A DNA stretch of 64,000 bases. It comes from Labilibaculum antarcticum (GTDB lineage Bacteria; Bacteroidota; Bacteroidia; Bacteroidales; Marinifilaceae). A program made the position numbers and the translations under genes. The notes beneath the pieces are model-generated. The model had not been told where the DNA came from and searched no databases. It worked only from the letters and a program-made list of their open reading frames with translations. Positions 24,112 through 33,783 of this stretch are shown here, piece after piece; position 1 is the stretch's first letter; each line of letters starts with the position of its first letter. The DNA is taken from the NCBI RefSeq assembly GCF_002356295.1, contig NZ_AP018042.1, positions 2,388,361 through 2,452,360 of the forward strand, given 5' to 3'.

Positions 24112-26532
24112 TTATTTAACCTTTAGTTTTAATTTATTTTTTTTGTCGAATGATACCGTTACTTTTTGTCCTGCTCCAAGTTCATTTCCAATGATCATTC
24201 TTGATAGGGGAGTTCGAAGACGGGTGCGTATAATGTTTCTCAGGGGACGAGCTCCGTATTGTGGAGAGTATCCTTCCTCTGCGAGTTTTTCTCTTGTTTT
24301 GTTGTCGATTTCCAATTCAATTTCCTGCTGATATAGTGCTTCGGTTAACTCGCGCAGTTGCAGATTAAATATTTTTGTGATGTTTGCTTTAGTTATTGGC
24401 GCGAAGGGAACAATGCCGGTTAGTCGGCCAAGGAATTCAGGCCGAAAATATTTCGCCATGTTTTCCATCAGTTTATCCGAAGCAGGTAATGTTTGTTTTT
24501 CGGTAAATTGATCAACTATTGATTGACTTCCTATGTTTGATGTGAATAGGATAACTGCATTTGAAAAGTCTCCTGTTTTTCCCAAACGGTCATGAATTGT
24601 TCCTTCGTCAAGTATTTGAAGAAAGATATCGAATACGGAAGGGTGTGCTTTTTCTATTTCATCAAAAAGAACAACGGAATAGGGTTCTTGTCTGATTTTA
24701 TTTACAAGCATACCTCCTTCTTCGTATCCAACGTATCCCGGAGGGGCTCCATACAGTAAAGCGGCCGAATGCTCTTCTTTAAATTCAGACATGTCGAAAC
24801 GAATTAAAGAAGCTGATGATTGAAACAGAAAGTTTGCAAGTTGTTTCCCAAGTTCGGTTTTCCCCGTTCCTGTTGGACCTAAGAAGAAAAATGAACCTAT
24901 TGGTTGACCAGGTCTGTTAAGTCCTGAGCGAGATTCAAGAATTGATTCACAGACCGCAGTTACTGCCTGATCTTGGCCTACAACTGAGGATTTCAAGGTG
25001 TCTTCCATGCCTAGTAATCTGTCTCGTTCACGAGTCATGATCTTACCTACGGGAATCCCACTTACTCTGGCAACAGTTGTAGCTAAGTTGTGAAAATTTA
25101 TTTTGTTGGATTGATTTGAGATTTCTTGGCGTAAAAGACAAATCATGTTGCGACAGTTGGTAGCTGTATCGATATCATTAGTTGATTCATCTTGGGGCTG
25201 ACCGATATAGGTAAGGAATTTTCTAAGTCCGGCATCAATAACATTGAGATCGCACAATTCACAATCAGTTGCATCTAATTGTTTTTCCAATTGGTCGATT
25301 TCTCCCGGCAAAGTGTCCATTTGAGCACGTGTACCGGCCATCGATCGGTCAATAAGATCAATTGCGGAATCGGGTAATTTTCTCTCGCTGAAGTGCCGGG
25401 AGGCAAGAGTAACAGCCTCCGCTATTTGATCCAAATGAATTGTTAATTTATGATGATCCTGAAGTTGGGAGACAGCGCTTAAGGTCATTTCGACAGCATG
25501 AGTGTTATCTGGTTCTTCTATGTTTACGTGTTCGAAAAGTCTTTTTAATGCACTGTCGCTATCAATTAATTTACGAAATGAATCATTAGGAATGGTTGCG
25601 ATAAGTACAAAGTATCCTTTGTTTAGTTCCGATTTTAAAAGATGTGTTACGCCGGAATTACCTGATTTGTCATCTATTAATGTTTGAAGATCATCTAGAA
25701 ATAGTATGGGCCGATTTAATGGTTCCAGTTGTTTGAAAACTTTACGAAGTCTGTCTTCTATTTCACCTTTGTAGGTTGCTCCAGCCAGAATATTTTCCAT
25801 TTGAAGCTTAAATACTTTTGATTGAGTTAGTAGTTCCGGAGCTTTTCCTTGTGAAATGATACTCGCCAATCCGTTTATCATAACGGATTTACCGACACCC
25901 GATTCCCCTGTAATGAGTACATGAGGTTTTGTGAATCGACCAATGGTCTCGGTAATGTTTAATAGCTCCAGATCTCTTGCTACAACAGGCAGGAGTTGAT
26001 TGTTCTTCGCCAAAAGCGTGAGATCACTCAGATATTCAAATTCGTCTTTTGATTTCTTCTTATTTGTTTCGCTTGTGCTGGTAATGTTTTTTGTAGATAA
26101 TTTGTCAAGTAGCTGGTTGCGCTGAAGAGGAAATGTTTTTAGTTGATCAAAAGTGAAACCTACCCCCGGTGTTGTTAATGCGGTGAGTACGCTTAATGAA
26201 GTGAGTTCGAATTGCTCTGTTAGCAAGTTAAGTTCCTCTGCTTCCTGAAAAATATTTTCTACGCCATCATCGGCCGGAATTGGGTTTGACAACTTTGTGC
26301 CCTTAGGACAGCCTTCCATGCGAACTTCGGCCCATTCTTCCATGTAATAAACATCAACATCCATTGCAAATAGTTCTTCACGTATTCCGCTGTCTTTGTG
26401 CAGAAGTCCTTTTAATAGGTGAGCGGGAGAAAAGCATGGGTTGCTATATTCTTTGGCGTAAGATTGCGCTACTATTATGGCGTTTTTAATTTCTTCAGAT
26501 AATTTTAGTAAGCCATTTTCGATTTTTATCAT
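24112..26532 (-). CDS. tssH: T6SS sheath-recycling ATPase TssH (ClpV)
   Basis: An 806-residue AAA+ unfoldase with two ATPase modules that takes apart contracted TssB/TssC sheath. An N-terminal ClpN-like domain (about residues 1-130) comes first. D1 Walker A GESGVGKS follows near residue 210 and Walker B ILFLDD near 275. A coiled middle region comes next. D2 has Walker A GPTGTGKTE near 545, Walker B VVLFDEIEKAHP near 620 and the sensor GARPLRNII near the C-terminus. The D1 ELxKGYF part is compact. It is the first gene of tssHBC and is divergent from tssE across 265 bp of AT-rich DNA. Confidence 0.95.
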   Translation of the reverse strand: MIKIENGLLKLSEEIKNAIIVAQSYAKEYSNPCFSPAHLLKGLLHKDSGIREELFAMDVDVYYMEEWAEVRMEGCPKGTKLSNPIPADDGVENIFQEAEELNLLTEQFELTSLSVLTALTTPGVGFTFDQLKTFPLQRNQLLDKLSTKNITSTSETNKKKSKDEFEYLSDLTLLAKNNQLLPVVARDLELLNITETIGRFTKPHVLITGESGVGKSVMINGLASIISQGKAPELLTQSKVFKLQMENILAGATYKGEIEDRLRKVFKQLEPLNRPILFLDDLQTLIDDKSGNSGVTHLLKSELNKGYFVLIATIPNDSFRKLIDSDSALKRLFEHVNIEEPDNTHAVEMTLSAVSQLQDHHKLTIHLDQIAEAVTLASRHFSERKLPDSAIDLIDRSMAGTRAQMDTLPGEIDQLEKQLDATDCELCDLNVIDAGLRKFLTYIGQPQDESTNDIDTATNCRNMICLLRQEISNQSNKINFHNLATTVARVSGIPVGKIMTRERDRLLGMEDTLKSSVVGQDQAVTAVCESILESRSGLNRPGQPIGSFFFLGPTGTGKTELGKQLANFLFQSSASLIRFDMSEFKEEHSAALLYGAPPGYVGYEEGGMLVNKIRQEPYSVVLFDEIEKAHPSVFDIFLQILDEGTIHDRLGKTGDFSNAVILFTSNIGSQSIVDQFTEKQTLPASDKLMENMAKYFRPEFLGRLTGIVPFAPITKANITKIFNLQLRELTEALYQQEIELEIDNKTREKLAEEGYSPQYGARPLRNIIRTRLRTPLSRMIIGNELGAGQKVTVSFDKKNKLKLKVK

Positions 26533-26797
26533 GATACATTACGTCGTTTAACATTATGAAATAATTGAGGTTATTAATTAAGCCCTAAGACATCATAAAA
26601 TTATAAGTATTTCTTTATTAAGAATAACAAATATAATTATTATATTCTATTAATTTATTCATTGAAAATGTTTTTTAGTTAAATTATAATGGAAGTAGCT
26701 AATTTTTTTGATAAATTCGTATCTTCTTTACTATTTGATAATCTAGAAGTAAGCAGTAATTAAAATTTAATTGTAGTTTTGTGTTAATAATAAAATT

Positions 26798-27232
26798 TTG
26801 AATAAACCGTACTATACATTACCGTTAAGGTTTGGCCGATTATGCGAAAAAAAAGATCTTGAACATTGCATGTTAAAAGAGTCTATATCTCAGCATTTAT
26901 ATTTAATTATAACAACGGCTTTAGGCGATTGTTTGTATGATGAAACTTTCGGGTGTTCCATCTGGGATAGTGACTTTGATAATAAAATTAATGACAGCAG
27001 ACTGAAGGAGCAAATTAAATATGGATTGTATTCATCGATTAAAAATCATGAAAATAGATTGGATGATTTGGGGGTGGAAATATCTTTTTCGCAAGCATTG
27101 GTTGGTGTTGGAGAGAATGTAACAAGTATGAAGAAGAAGTTGGATTTGGTGGTAACAGGAACGTTGGCACAAACAGATGAACCCTTTGCATTCTCGGGGT
27201 ACTTTTTCATGGGGCCATTGTCCTACTATTAA
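26798..27232 (+). CDS. tssE: T6SS baseplate protein TssE (gp25-like)
   Basis: A 144-residue gp25-family baseplate protein that nucleates sheath assembly. Family features are LPLRFGRL, the SISQHLYLIITTALGDCLYD helix, the FGCSIWD motif (gp25 usually has an E-F-G-x-x-x-W-like turn) and IKNHENRLDDLGVEI. The start used is TTG at 26798, because an in-frame stop lies upstream and the first ATG would remove the conserved first 26 residues. It opens the operon tssE-tssF-PKD protein-tssK-tssO. Confidence 0.85.
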   Translation: MNKPYYTLPLRFGRLCEKKDLEHCMLKESISQHLYLIITTALGDCLYDETFGCSIWDSDFDNKINDSRLKEQIKYGLYSSIKNHENRLDDLGVEISFSQALVGVGENVTSMKKKLDLVVTGTLAQTDEPFAFSGYFFMGPLSYY

Positions 27233-27246
27233 ATTGATTATAAGTA

Positions 27247-29046
27247 ATGGAGCATAAAGAGTTAATAAAAGAGAGAATGTTGAGGCAGGCATCACGAATG
27301 TGGGCCATTGATGAAGTGTATGACGAGTCCTCTTTTGATCCCTTGGTACGAATTTTAATTTCGGCACTTGCGGCGGAAAGTGAATCGATCTACCATGAAA
27401 TGGATCAGGTGCAGGATCGTGTTGCCAAAAAATTAATGAATCAGTTGATTCCTCATATCCATGGAGGTGTGCAACCAGGGCATTCTGTTGTTATTATAAA
27501 TCCTACCGATTCAGTTACTTGTCTGCCGGCAAATTATAAATTTCTCAGCAGAGTTCGGAATGAGTTTGATGCACTTCGGGAGTTGCAATTTATTTCTCTG
27601 CAGGAAACAAGTCTGTTTAAAGGAGGTGTTAAGTATGTACTTTCAAATTCCGCCTATTATCAAATGACTGATTATCGTTTTAAGTCGCGGATTGAATCTG
27701 ATGTGCTTAAGAATATTACAGTTGAAAAAAACGAGGTGCTATTAGGGATTGAAATCCCGGTAAATACGGATGGGTTAAACAGCTTTCAACTGTTTTTAGA
27801 TTATAAAGGAAATGATGCGATTAGAGATTCCTTTTATCGACAATTAAAAAATGCAAAATTTTATTTTGACGACGAAAAATTAGATGTTGATTTTGGATTG
27901 TTTTCTGAAGATGACGAAGAGCTGACTGTAGATTGGGGAAGTTCAAATAGTGAGCTTTACGGAATGAAAAAAAGAGTTTTATCCTACTACGAGAGACAAT
28001 TTCTAAGTCTAAAAAGAAATCCGGAGTCAATACAGGATTTTCATGCTAACAGTTCTTTGAACGATGATAATATCTGTTGGTTACGAATCTGCTTTAAAGA
28101 GGGGTTTGATTCAAGCATACTGTCAGCGGTTAATTGTTTTGCGAATGCCTTACCTGTTGTTAATCTTACCGAACGGGAGAAAGTTTTTAAGAGTAGTGAA
28201 AATTTATCGGTAATTAGTTTACAGGACGAGGAAGCTTTTTTTGCTCTTGAAGTGGTTGAAGGGGATGATGGTGTTATTTATGAAGAATACGGAGTGCAAA
28301 ACGGAAGTGAGTGGGAAAATGGCACTTTTCTATTGCGACGCGATGGAGTGGCTGGTATGTCAACAGAGAATGCTAATGAGGCAATTAATTTTTTAATCGG
28401 AAAGTTGAGGAATGAAAGTGCTGCATTTGCCATGCTCGATAATGGCAAATTTGCAGAGGATTTAAAAGTACTTGGGCAAATCGTTTCTCGTTTGCAACAA
28501 TCATTAAATCAGAAGAAAAGATATCATAGTCCGGTGTATATGTTTTTAAAATACAGGGAAATTGCAGATACCATTTTTGTAAAATATTATACTACAGCAG
28601 GTAAGCTTTTAAAAGGAATAAAACCGAACACTCCAATATTACCATACAAAGGTGCATCTATCCAACAAGCTGGTGGTTATTTTATTACAGCTATGACGGG
28701 GGCTCGAAATGTTCTGAACTCTGATGAACAATTATATAACAATAGGTATATGATGTTGTCTGGAGGGCGAATTGTAACTAAAAAAGATGTTAAAGCTTTG
28801 GTCTGTAATGTTTTTGGGGAGATGGTTGAGCAAATTGATATTGAAAAAGGATTACTGGAGAGCCCGGATTCTAATACCGGTTTTGTAAGAACTATCGATA
28901 TTAAATTAAGTATTAAACGGGAAATAGTAGAAGATGAAGGAATAGTGCTCGAAGGGCGTGAAGTTTTGCATGCTTTAGAAGAGAGAGGAAGTAATATTTA
29001 TCCTTACTGTTTATTTATTAATGGAATGCAAATATTCAAACAATAA
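27247..29046 (+). CDS. tssF: T6SS baseplate protein TssF
   Basis: A 599-residue wedge component pairing with TssG. The N-terminus DPLVRILISALAAESESIYH followed by RVAKKLMNQLIPHIHGGVQP is the TssF signature, and a beta-rich middle follows. Length is typical. The gene is 14 bp after tssE, and its TAA overlaps the next ATG by one base (TAATG). This points to tight coupling. Confidence 0.92.
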   Translation: MEHKELIKERMLRQASRMWAIDEVYDESSFDPLVRILISALAAESESIYHEMDQVQDRVAKKLMNQLIPHIHGGVQPGHSVVIINPTDSVTCLPANYKFLSRVRNEFDALRELQFISLQETSLFKGGVKYVLSNSAYYQMTDYRFKSRIESDVLKNITVEKNEVLLGIEIPVNTDGLNSFQLFLDYKGNDAIRDSFYRQLKNAKFYFDDEKLDVDFGLFSEDDEELTVDWGSSNSELYGMKKRVLSYYERQFLSLKRNPESIQDFHANSSLNDDNICWLRICFKEGFDSSILSAVNCFANALPVVNLTEREKVFKSSENLSVISLQDEEAFFALEVVEGDDGVIYEEYGVQNGSEWENGTFLLRRDGVAGMSTENANEAINFLIGKLRNESAAFAMLDNGKFAEDLKVLGQIVSRLQQSLNQKKRYHSPVYMFLKYREIADTIFVKYYTTAGKLLKGIKPNTPILPYKGASIQQAGGYFITAMTGARNVLNSDEQLYNNRYMMLSGGRIVTKKDVKALVCNVFGEMVEQIDIEKGLLESPDSNTGFVRTIDIKLSIKREIVEDEGIVLEGREVLHALEERGSNIYPYCLFINGMQIFKQ

Positions 29047-30068
29047 TGGCAAAAAATACTGTTAAACCTCGTCAGTTTAGGATTGATTCGATGATTTCTA
29101 ATTTTTTCATATTTATTATGATCCCTCTAGTCGCATTGTTGGGCTTTAAATTTTATACTCAGCAAGCTCCGCCAGAAGTTAGTTTTGATGTATTGGGTGA
29201 TGAGCACATGGAGAATGAAATGCTGAAATTTAGAAACAATACTGCGGGTGATCATTCATACGAATGGAATTTTGGTGACAGCACCGAAATTAGTCAGGAT
29301 GATTCTCCAATTCATATTTATAGTGAGGCTGGTGATTATACGATAACATTGTTAGTTGATGGTCAATATAAGTTTCACGAATTAATTAGCGTAGAGCGAC
29401 TTAAAGATGAGAAGCCGATGATTATTATTCCAAGAATAGCAGGTCCTAAACAAATGTTCGTAGGTGCTTCGGCCATATTTACCTGTAGTACAAAAGGCGG
29501 AAATTCCTGGGAATGGCGCGTGAATGGATCAAGGCAGGTGTATTCAAAAAAGAAATCAGTAAAATATACCTTTTCGAAACCAGGCTATAAAACAATTAGT
29601 TTGGTTGTTGATGGAAACCGGGAGTTTACTGTGCAAAAGAAAATATATGTTCGCATTAAGCCATCTGAAAAACAAAAATTTATAGCAACCAATAATTCAA
29701 CGGTTAAAAAGGAAGAGGTTTATATCCCGGAAACACCAGAGGTCTATACCGTTTTAAACAATATTAAAAAGGAAAGTGTAAAAGAAAAACCATTTCCTAC
29801 TGATAAAGAATTAACAGTTATGCTTCTGAAAATTGCAAAAGGCAGTGGTGATAAAGAGAAGTTCTTGACGTATTTCAATGAAAATAACAAAAACCTGATG
29901 GCTAGATGCAATGGAGATCTAATAACCTTTGAAAAATTAATAAAGGATGTTGAGCGGAGTAACATTGTTATAAAGGAATTTTCTACAGAACGAAGAGATA
30001 GTACCCGAATTGTAAATGTTATTATTCGATACAAGAAAAAAAGGGGTTTCATAAACGATTTACTATGA
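29046..30068 (+). CDS. T6SS-linked PKD-domain membrane protein (TssP candidate)
   Basis: A 340-residue protein with one N-terminal membrane span (about residues 17-37) and then an extracytoplasmic part. The first domain is PKD-like: HSYEWNFGDST, IHIYSEAGDYTITLLVDG. A second Ig/PKD-like module follows (SWEWRVNGSR, YTFSKPGYKTISLVVDG). A Lys-rich linker and a C-terminal helical domain (about residues 250-340) complete it. T6SSiii loci carry subtype-specific envelope proteins TssN to TssR; this fits TssP, but I name it only as a candidate. It overlaps both neighbours (1 bp with tssF, 4 bp with tssK), so it is clearly part of the machine. Confidence 0.65.
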   Translation: MAKNTVKPRQFRIDSMISNFFIFIMIPLVALLGFKFYTQQAPPEVSFDVLGDEHMENEMLKFRNNTAGDHSYEWNFGDSTEISQDDSPIHIYSEAGDYTITLLVDGQYKFHELISVERLKDEKPMIIIPRIAGPKQMFVGASAIFTCSTKGGNSWEWRVNGSRQVYSKKKSVKYTFSKPGYKTISLVVDGNREFTVQKKIYVRIKPSEKQKFIATNNSTVKKEEVYIPETPEVYTVLNNIKKESVKEKPFPTDKELTVMLLKIAKGSGDKEKFLTYFNENNKNLMARCNGDLITFEKLIKDVERSNIVIKEFSTERRDSTRIVNVIIRYKKKRGFINDLL

Positions 30069-31219
30069 TAAACGAAAAAGAAATGCATTTACCTGTGAAT
30101 TGGGTGGACGGCATGAATATTAATAAAAAACACTTTATTGCCCAGGAAAATTCGTTCATACAGAACAGCATGGGTTTGGCTAATTTGTCTGTATCTCCCC
30201 TAAGTTTTGGTCTCGTTAAGAGTGAGAGAGATTTTTTGTGGATGGATATTGATAACGATATTCAGCTATTGGTAAATTTTAAGCCTGTAGATATTATTTT
30301 GCCGAGTGGGTTTCAATATAAAATTACTGAAGGAAAAGATTCTAAGAGGGAATTTAAGTGTGATTTACCTAAGGCTGAAAGTGATGCTGTGTATTATGTC
30401 GTTTTATCGGTAGATCCATTCTCGCGGCAGCCCTTTGGATTGGCTGATGCCGCCGAAAGTCCGATAAGAAAGCCTTTTGTAACTCCTGAAATCAAAATCT
30501 CTATAACAGAAGAGGATGAATTGTCGGAGATTTTATTGGGTCTTAACCATTTGGTAATTGGTCGGATAACAAGGGAGGATACCGTTTGGAACATCGATTC
30601 GGAATATATCGTAGCCTCAACATTAATTTCTTCCAATCCTGTTTTGTTTGATGTTTATAAGCAGGTTGAGATTTATTTGAGTTCCATTGAGAAATATTCG
30701 GGTTTAATTGTTAATAAAATCCGCCTAAAAAAACAAGATAATCCGCTAGCAAAAGCCTTGAATGAGATTTGTTGCAAACTCCTGGATTTAATGAGCGTTA
30801 GTCTTTCTAAATATAGAATTTCAACGCCTTACAGTATTCCGGTTGAGATGGTCATATTGGTGATGGATTTGGCTCGTATTGTAAAGAATACATTAGATGG
30901 TTGGCAAGGTTGCGGTAAGGATGAATTCTTGACTTACATTTCGGATTGGTGTAATGTAAATGAAGGCGAATTTGAGGATGCGTTAAGTCAAGTTGTCAAG
31001 CATCGTTACGATCATAATAAAATAGATTTATCTGTTGATAGGATCGTAAAACTACTTAGTTTGTTAAAGCAAATGCTTCACATTCTATCAGGATTAGATT
31101 ATATCGGTAAAAAGATAGATACTGACTTGTTTGTTAAGGAAGAAACGCTGATGGAAGAAGAAATAGAAGGTAGCACCACGGCAAAGAAAAAGAGACCGTT
31201 TTTCTTTGGGAGAGAATAA
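30065..31219 (+). CDS. tssK: T6SS baseplate-membrane adaptor TssK
   Basis: A 384-residue protein that links the baseplate to the membrane complex. The start MHLPVNWVDGMNINKKHFIA carries the conserved W-x-D/E-G-M...H-F pattern of TssK. A beta-rich shell domain and an alpha-helical middle follow, then an acidic/basic tail (EEEIEGSTTAKKKRPFFFGR). The start overlaps the upstream gene by 4 bp (ATGA). A 153-bp gap containing a palindrome separates it from tssO. Confidence 0.88.
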   Translation: MINEKEMHLPVNWVDGMNINKKHFIAQENSFIQNSMGLANLSVSPLSFGLVKSERDFLWMDIDNDIQLLVNFKPVDIILPSGFQYKITEGKDSKREFKCDLPKAESDAVYYVVLSVDPFSRQPFGLADAAESPIRKPFVTPEIKISITEEDELSEILLGLNHLVIGRITREDTVWNIDSEYIVASTLISSNPVLFDVYKQVEIYLSSIEKYSGLIVNKIRLKKQDNPLAKALNEICCKLLDLMSVSLSKYRISTPYSIPVEMVILVMDLARIVKNTLDGWQGCGKDEFLTYISDWCNVNEGEFEDALSQVVKHRYDHNKIDLSVDRIVKLLSLLKQMLHILSGLDYIGKKIDTDLFVKEETLMEEEIEGSTTAKKKRPFFFGRE

Positions 31220-31324
31220 TGTTTAGTGGAATTGAGTTTAAAATAGTAAAGCATATTAAAATATGAAACGTCCATGCCAAAGTGATTTTGACACACAGGG
31301 AGATGATTATCATAGCATGGTAAT

Positions 31325-31340
31325 CCCGAAAACTTTCGGG
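31325..31340. repeat. REP-like palindrome in the tssK-tssO gap
   Basis: CCCGAAAACTTTCGGG has a 7-bp stem around AC. It matches the pattern CCCGAWARCTWTCGGG also found at 46136-46151. Outer strings CCATGCCA/GCATGG and CCATATGGC add further pairing potential in this 153-bp gap. Confidence 0.55.
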
Positions 31341-31372
31341 ACCATATGGCAAAAACATAAAATTATAAACAT

Positions 31373-31882
31373 ATGAAATCACTTAATGTAAAACAACGCA
31401 GAAAGGCATTTATTAGTTTCCTTTTATTGTTTCTACTAACCTCTTCGCTAGTTGTTGTTATTGTGTTCTTTAATTTGAAAGTTCCCGAAAAGGAAAATAG
31501 ATATCTGCATAATAGGCTTAATTATCTGAGTATAGAAAAGACTCAGACTAACAATTTTGCCGATAAAATGGATAAGGTGAAAGGCTTGATTGATTCGATT
31601 GGGATCAAAGGAACTAATATTGAATTTACAGATCAGTTAATTTCAACAGAATTAGCCGTAATGAGAACCAAGTTTATTGCAGGAGACAGTACTTCGCATG
31701 TTGGAATGTATAATAATATTATTCTGACTTATCTTGAACTGAAGGAGGCTAAAATTGAATTGCTTAATTTAGAGGATGCAAAAACGGATATAGAGTCTTA
31801 TGTCGATATTATTGAAGAATTGAAGGATAAATTAGAGGCAAAACAAAGAGATTTAGATATTTATAGGCACAATGCAAAATAA
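31373..31882 (+). CDS. tssO: T6SS protein TssO (T6SSiii-specific)
   Basis: A 169-residue protein with a short basic N-terminus (VKQRRKAF), one membrane span at about residues 13-33, and a long helical, probably coiled-coil, periplasmic part ending in a Lys/Gln-rich helix. Size, topology and position at the end of the tssE-K operon match TssO of Bacteroidetes T6SSiii. A terminator follows 25 bp later. TssR, the remaining subtype-specific protein, is not found here. Confidence 0.78.
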   Translation: MKSLNVKQRRKAFISFLLLFLLTSSLVVVIVFFNLKVPEKENRYLHNRLNYLSIEKTQTNNFADKMDKVKGLIDSIGIKGTNIEFTDQLISTELAVMRTKFIAGDSTSHVGMYNNIILTYLELKEAKIELLNLEDAKTDIESYVDIIEELKDKLEAKQRDLDIYRHNAK

Positions 31883-31904
31883 TATAAAACCAATTTACAG
31901 TATG

Positions 31905-31942
31905 AAAAAAAACACCTAATCAAATGATTAGGTGTTTTTTTT
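31905..31942 (+). terminator. Terminator after the T6SS operon
   Basis: AACACCTAATC and GATTAGGTGTT form an 11-bp stem with an AAAT loop, flanked by A and T tracts. It can also serve the converging ABC-3C operon. Confidence 0.92.
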
Positions 31943-32006
31943 AGTATGAATCATATATTAATTGTGAAGCTTATTGTTTAATATTCAGCATTTGTATTTA
32001 TAAATG

Positions 32007-33782
32007 CTAAAATTCAAATCCGAATAAATAATCATCTTTACTTAGGGTTCTAACAATTTCATTTGCCTTTAGTTGAAATCCACTTGGAACATCACTCTTA
32101 ATTAAACTAAAGACATATTGAATATTGTTTTTTTTACAATATTCACGCATGAGATTGATAAAATGAACTTTGTGGTTATCACCCCAACTCTCCATAATTC
32201 CATCATGATAAGCAAATCTGTAAAATGATGAGGATGAATAATGAATCAAAATCGATAAAACAAAACTAGCACACAAAACTTTTGTAGATGTATAACCATC
32301 GGCTTTACCTGTTAGATTTTGAGATTGATTTAAGACAGTGGTTTCAAAATTTACATTTCCTACCGTATTAGGTTCAACAATCAATAATGCGGTGTATTCA
32401 AATGTGGTTTTATAAATATTTTGAAAAATTTGACGAATTGCCTTATACTCTAAACTGTCTTCGTCAATTTCCTTTTTAATGTCAACAGAGAGATCTTTTA
32501 TCTTATCTTTGGTATTACTTAATGAAAATTCAAGATTTTCTATAGTCTTAGCACCTTCAAGAGATTTGTTATAATGAAAAATCTCATTCTCTAACTGAAT
32601 TAATTCCTCTTGATATTTTTTATATTTCAAAAAGGTATCCTTTTCCTGTAACAAAGCTAGAGATTGGCTACGAACTTCATTGAGTTCCTCTAATCGCCTA
32701 TTAACTTTATTCTTTCGGCGTAACAACTCTTCTAGCTCATCTTTTAAATACTTGCTACGTTCTTTTGTTATTTGGGAAGAGAAATTTAGAACTTCTTTAT
32801 AGTCCTTAGCTAAACTGTCAGGGAAATATATTTTAACCTCTTTAAAAAGCTGCTCAATATCAGAAACTTGAAGTGTGGGCGTATTCTTTGAGTCCAGTGA
32901 TTTATGTATCTGTTCAATACTATAATCAAGAGAATATTGTTCTTTATTTAATTCGGAAATTTTTGTTTCAACTTTTTTTACTAAGTCAAAATTAATTTTT
33001 TGTTCCTTTTGATAAAAATTGAAATCGTCTAACTTCTTCTTTAATTCATCTCTTTCAATCGTTTTTACCTCGATAGCGGCTTTAATTTTATATACTTCAT
33101 CCGAAGCACCTTCTTTTTTTAGTTTGGTTATCTGTTTGGATTCATCTTTCGCTTCGTCATCAAGATCATATTTCCTCTTAAGAAGTGAAGGTTCAAAACC
33201 TAATAGATCAAACAAAAGAGGTTTTCTTGATTTATGCGAATAAGATTCAGATAATAAGAATACCTGACTATAGTCATTTTGAGTTCTTAACAGATAAGGT
33301 AAAAAACTGCGATAATCGAATTCGGGACTTACATTAAACCTCAAATATTTATCTTCTAAAATAGATTTCGGATTATCATCCTTGCTTTTGGCGTTTAGCA
33401 ATAAATTCTCATAATCCCACGAAGTTTCTTTAGTATAGTCTTGATTTTTTGAAAAGTGTTCCTTAAAAGAGATTTTAGTGTTAGGATGAATTGCTCTTTT
33501 AATCGTAAGAAATTTGCCATCATTTAGCATTATTTCTAAATAAAAAACCCAATCCGAAAAATAACCTCCATATTTTCCGAAAAAGTTAGTCTTAGAAACT
33601 TTCTTTAAAAGTAAGAAGTCAATTAAATACACTAATGACGTCTTTCCTAAATTATGTTCCTGAACTCTTCCTGTCCCATTGTCAATTTGACTCTCTACAT
33701 TTCCATATATTACATTTAATTCCTCATTAAAAATAATTGGTTTAAATTTTGAGTCGTTTGCATATATTTTGGATAGTTTCAT
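32007..33782 (-). CDS. ABC-3C system ATPase (DUF2326 family)
   Basis: A 591-residue SMC/Rad50-like ABC ATPase. The N-terminal NTPase half has a P-loop of the form HNLGKTSL near residue 43-50. A long coiled coil follows (about residues 200-440, Lys/Glu-rich). A C-terminal half carries the DUF2326 features FRFAYHDGIMES-like acidic strand (seen as YRFAYHDGIMESWGDNHKV) and the ABC signature region around TSTKVLCASFVLSI. In ABC-three-component systems such ATPases are thought to sense an invasion and license an effector. It is the third gene of the cassette and starts 1 bp after the middle gene. The DNA is more AT-rich than the housekeeping flanks. Confidence 0.82.
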   Translation of the reverse strand: MKLSKIYANDSKFKPIIFNEELNVIYGNVESQIDNGTGRVQEHNLGKTSLVYLIDFLLLKKVSKTNFFGKYGGYFSDWVFYLEIMLNDGKFLTIKRAIHPNTKISFKEHFSKNQDYTKETSWDYENLLLNAKSKDDNPKSILEDKYLRFNVSPEFDYRSFLPYLLRTQNDYSQVFLLSESYSHKSRKPLLFDLLGFEPSLLKRKYDLDDEAKDESKQITKLKKEGASDEVYKIKAAIEVKTIERDELKKKLDDFNFYQKEQKINFDLVKKVETKISELNKEQYSLDYSIEQIHKSLDSKNTPTLQVSDIEQLFKEVKIYFPDSLAKDYKEVLNFSSQITKERSKYLKDELEELLRRKNKVNRRLEELNEVRSQSLALLQEKDTFLKYKKYQEELIQLENEIFHYNKSLEGAKTIENLEFSLSNTKDKIKDLSVDIKKEIDEDSLEYKAIRQIFQNIYKTTFEYTALLIVEPNTVGNVNFETTVLNQSQNLTGKADGYTSTKVLCASFVLSILIHYSSSSFYRFAYHDGIMESWGDNHKVHFINLMREYCKKNNIQYVFSLIKSDVPSGFQLKANEIVRTLSKDDYLFGFEF

Positions 33783-33783
33783 T

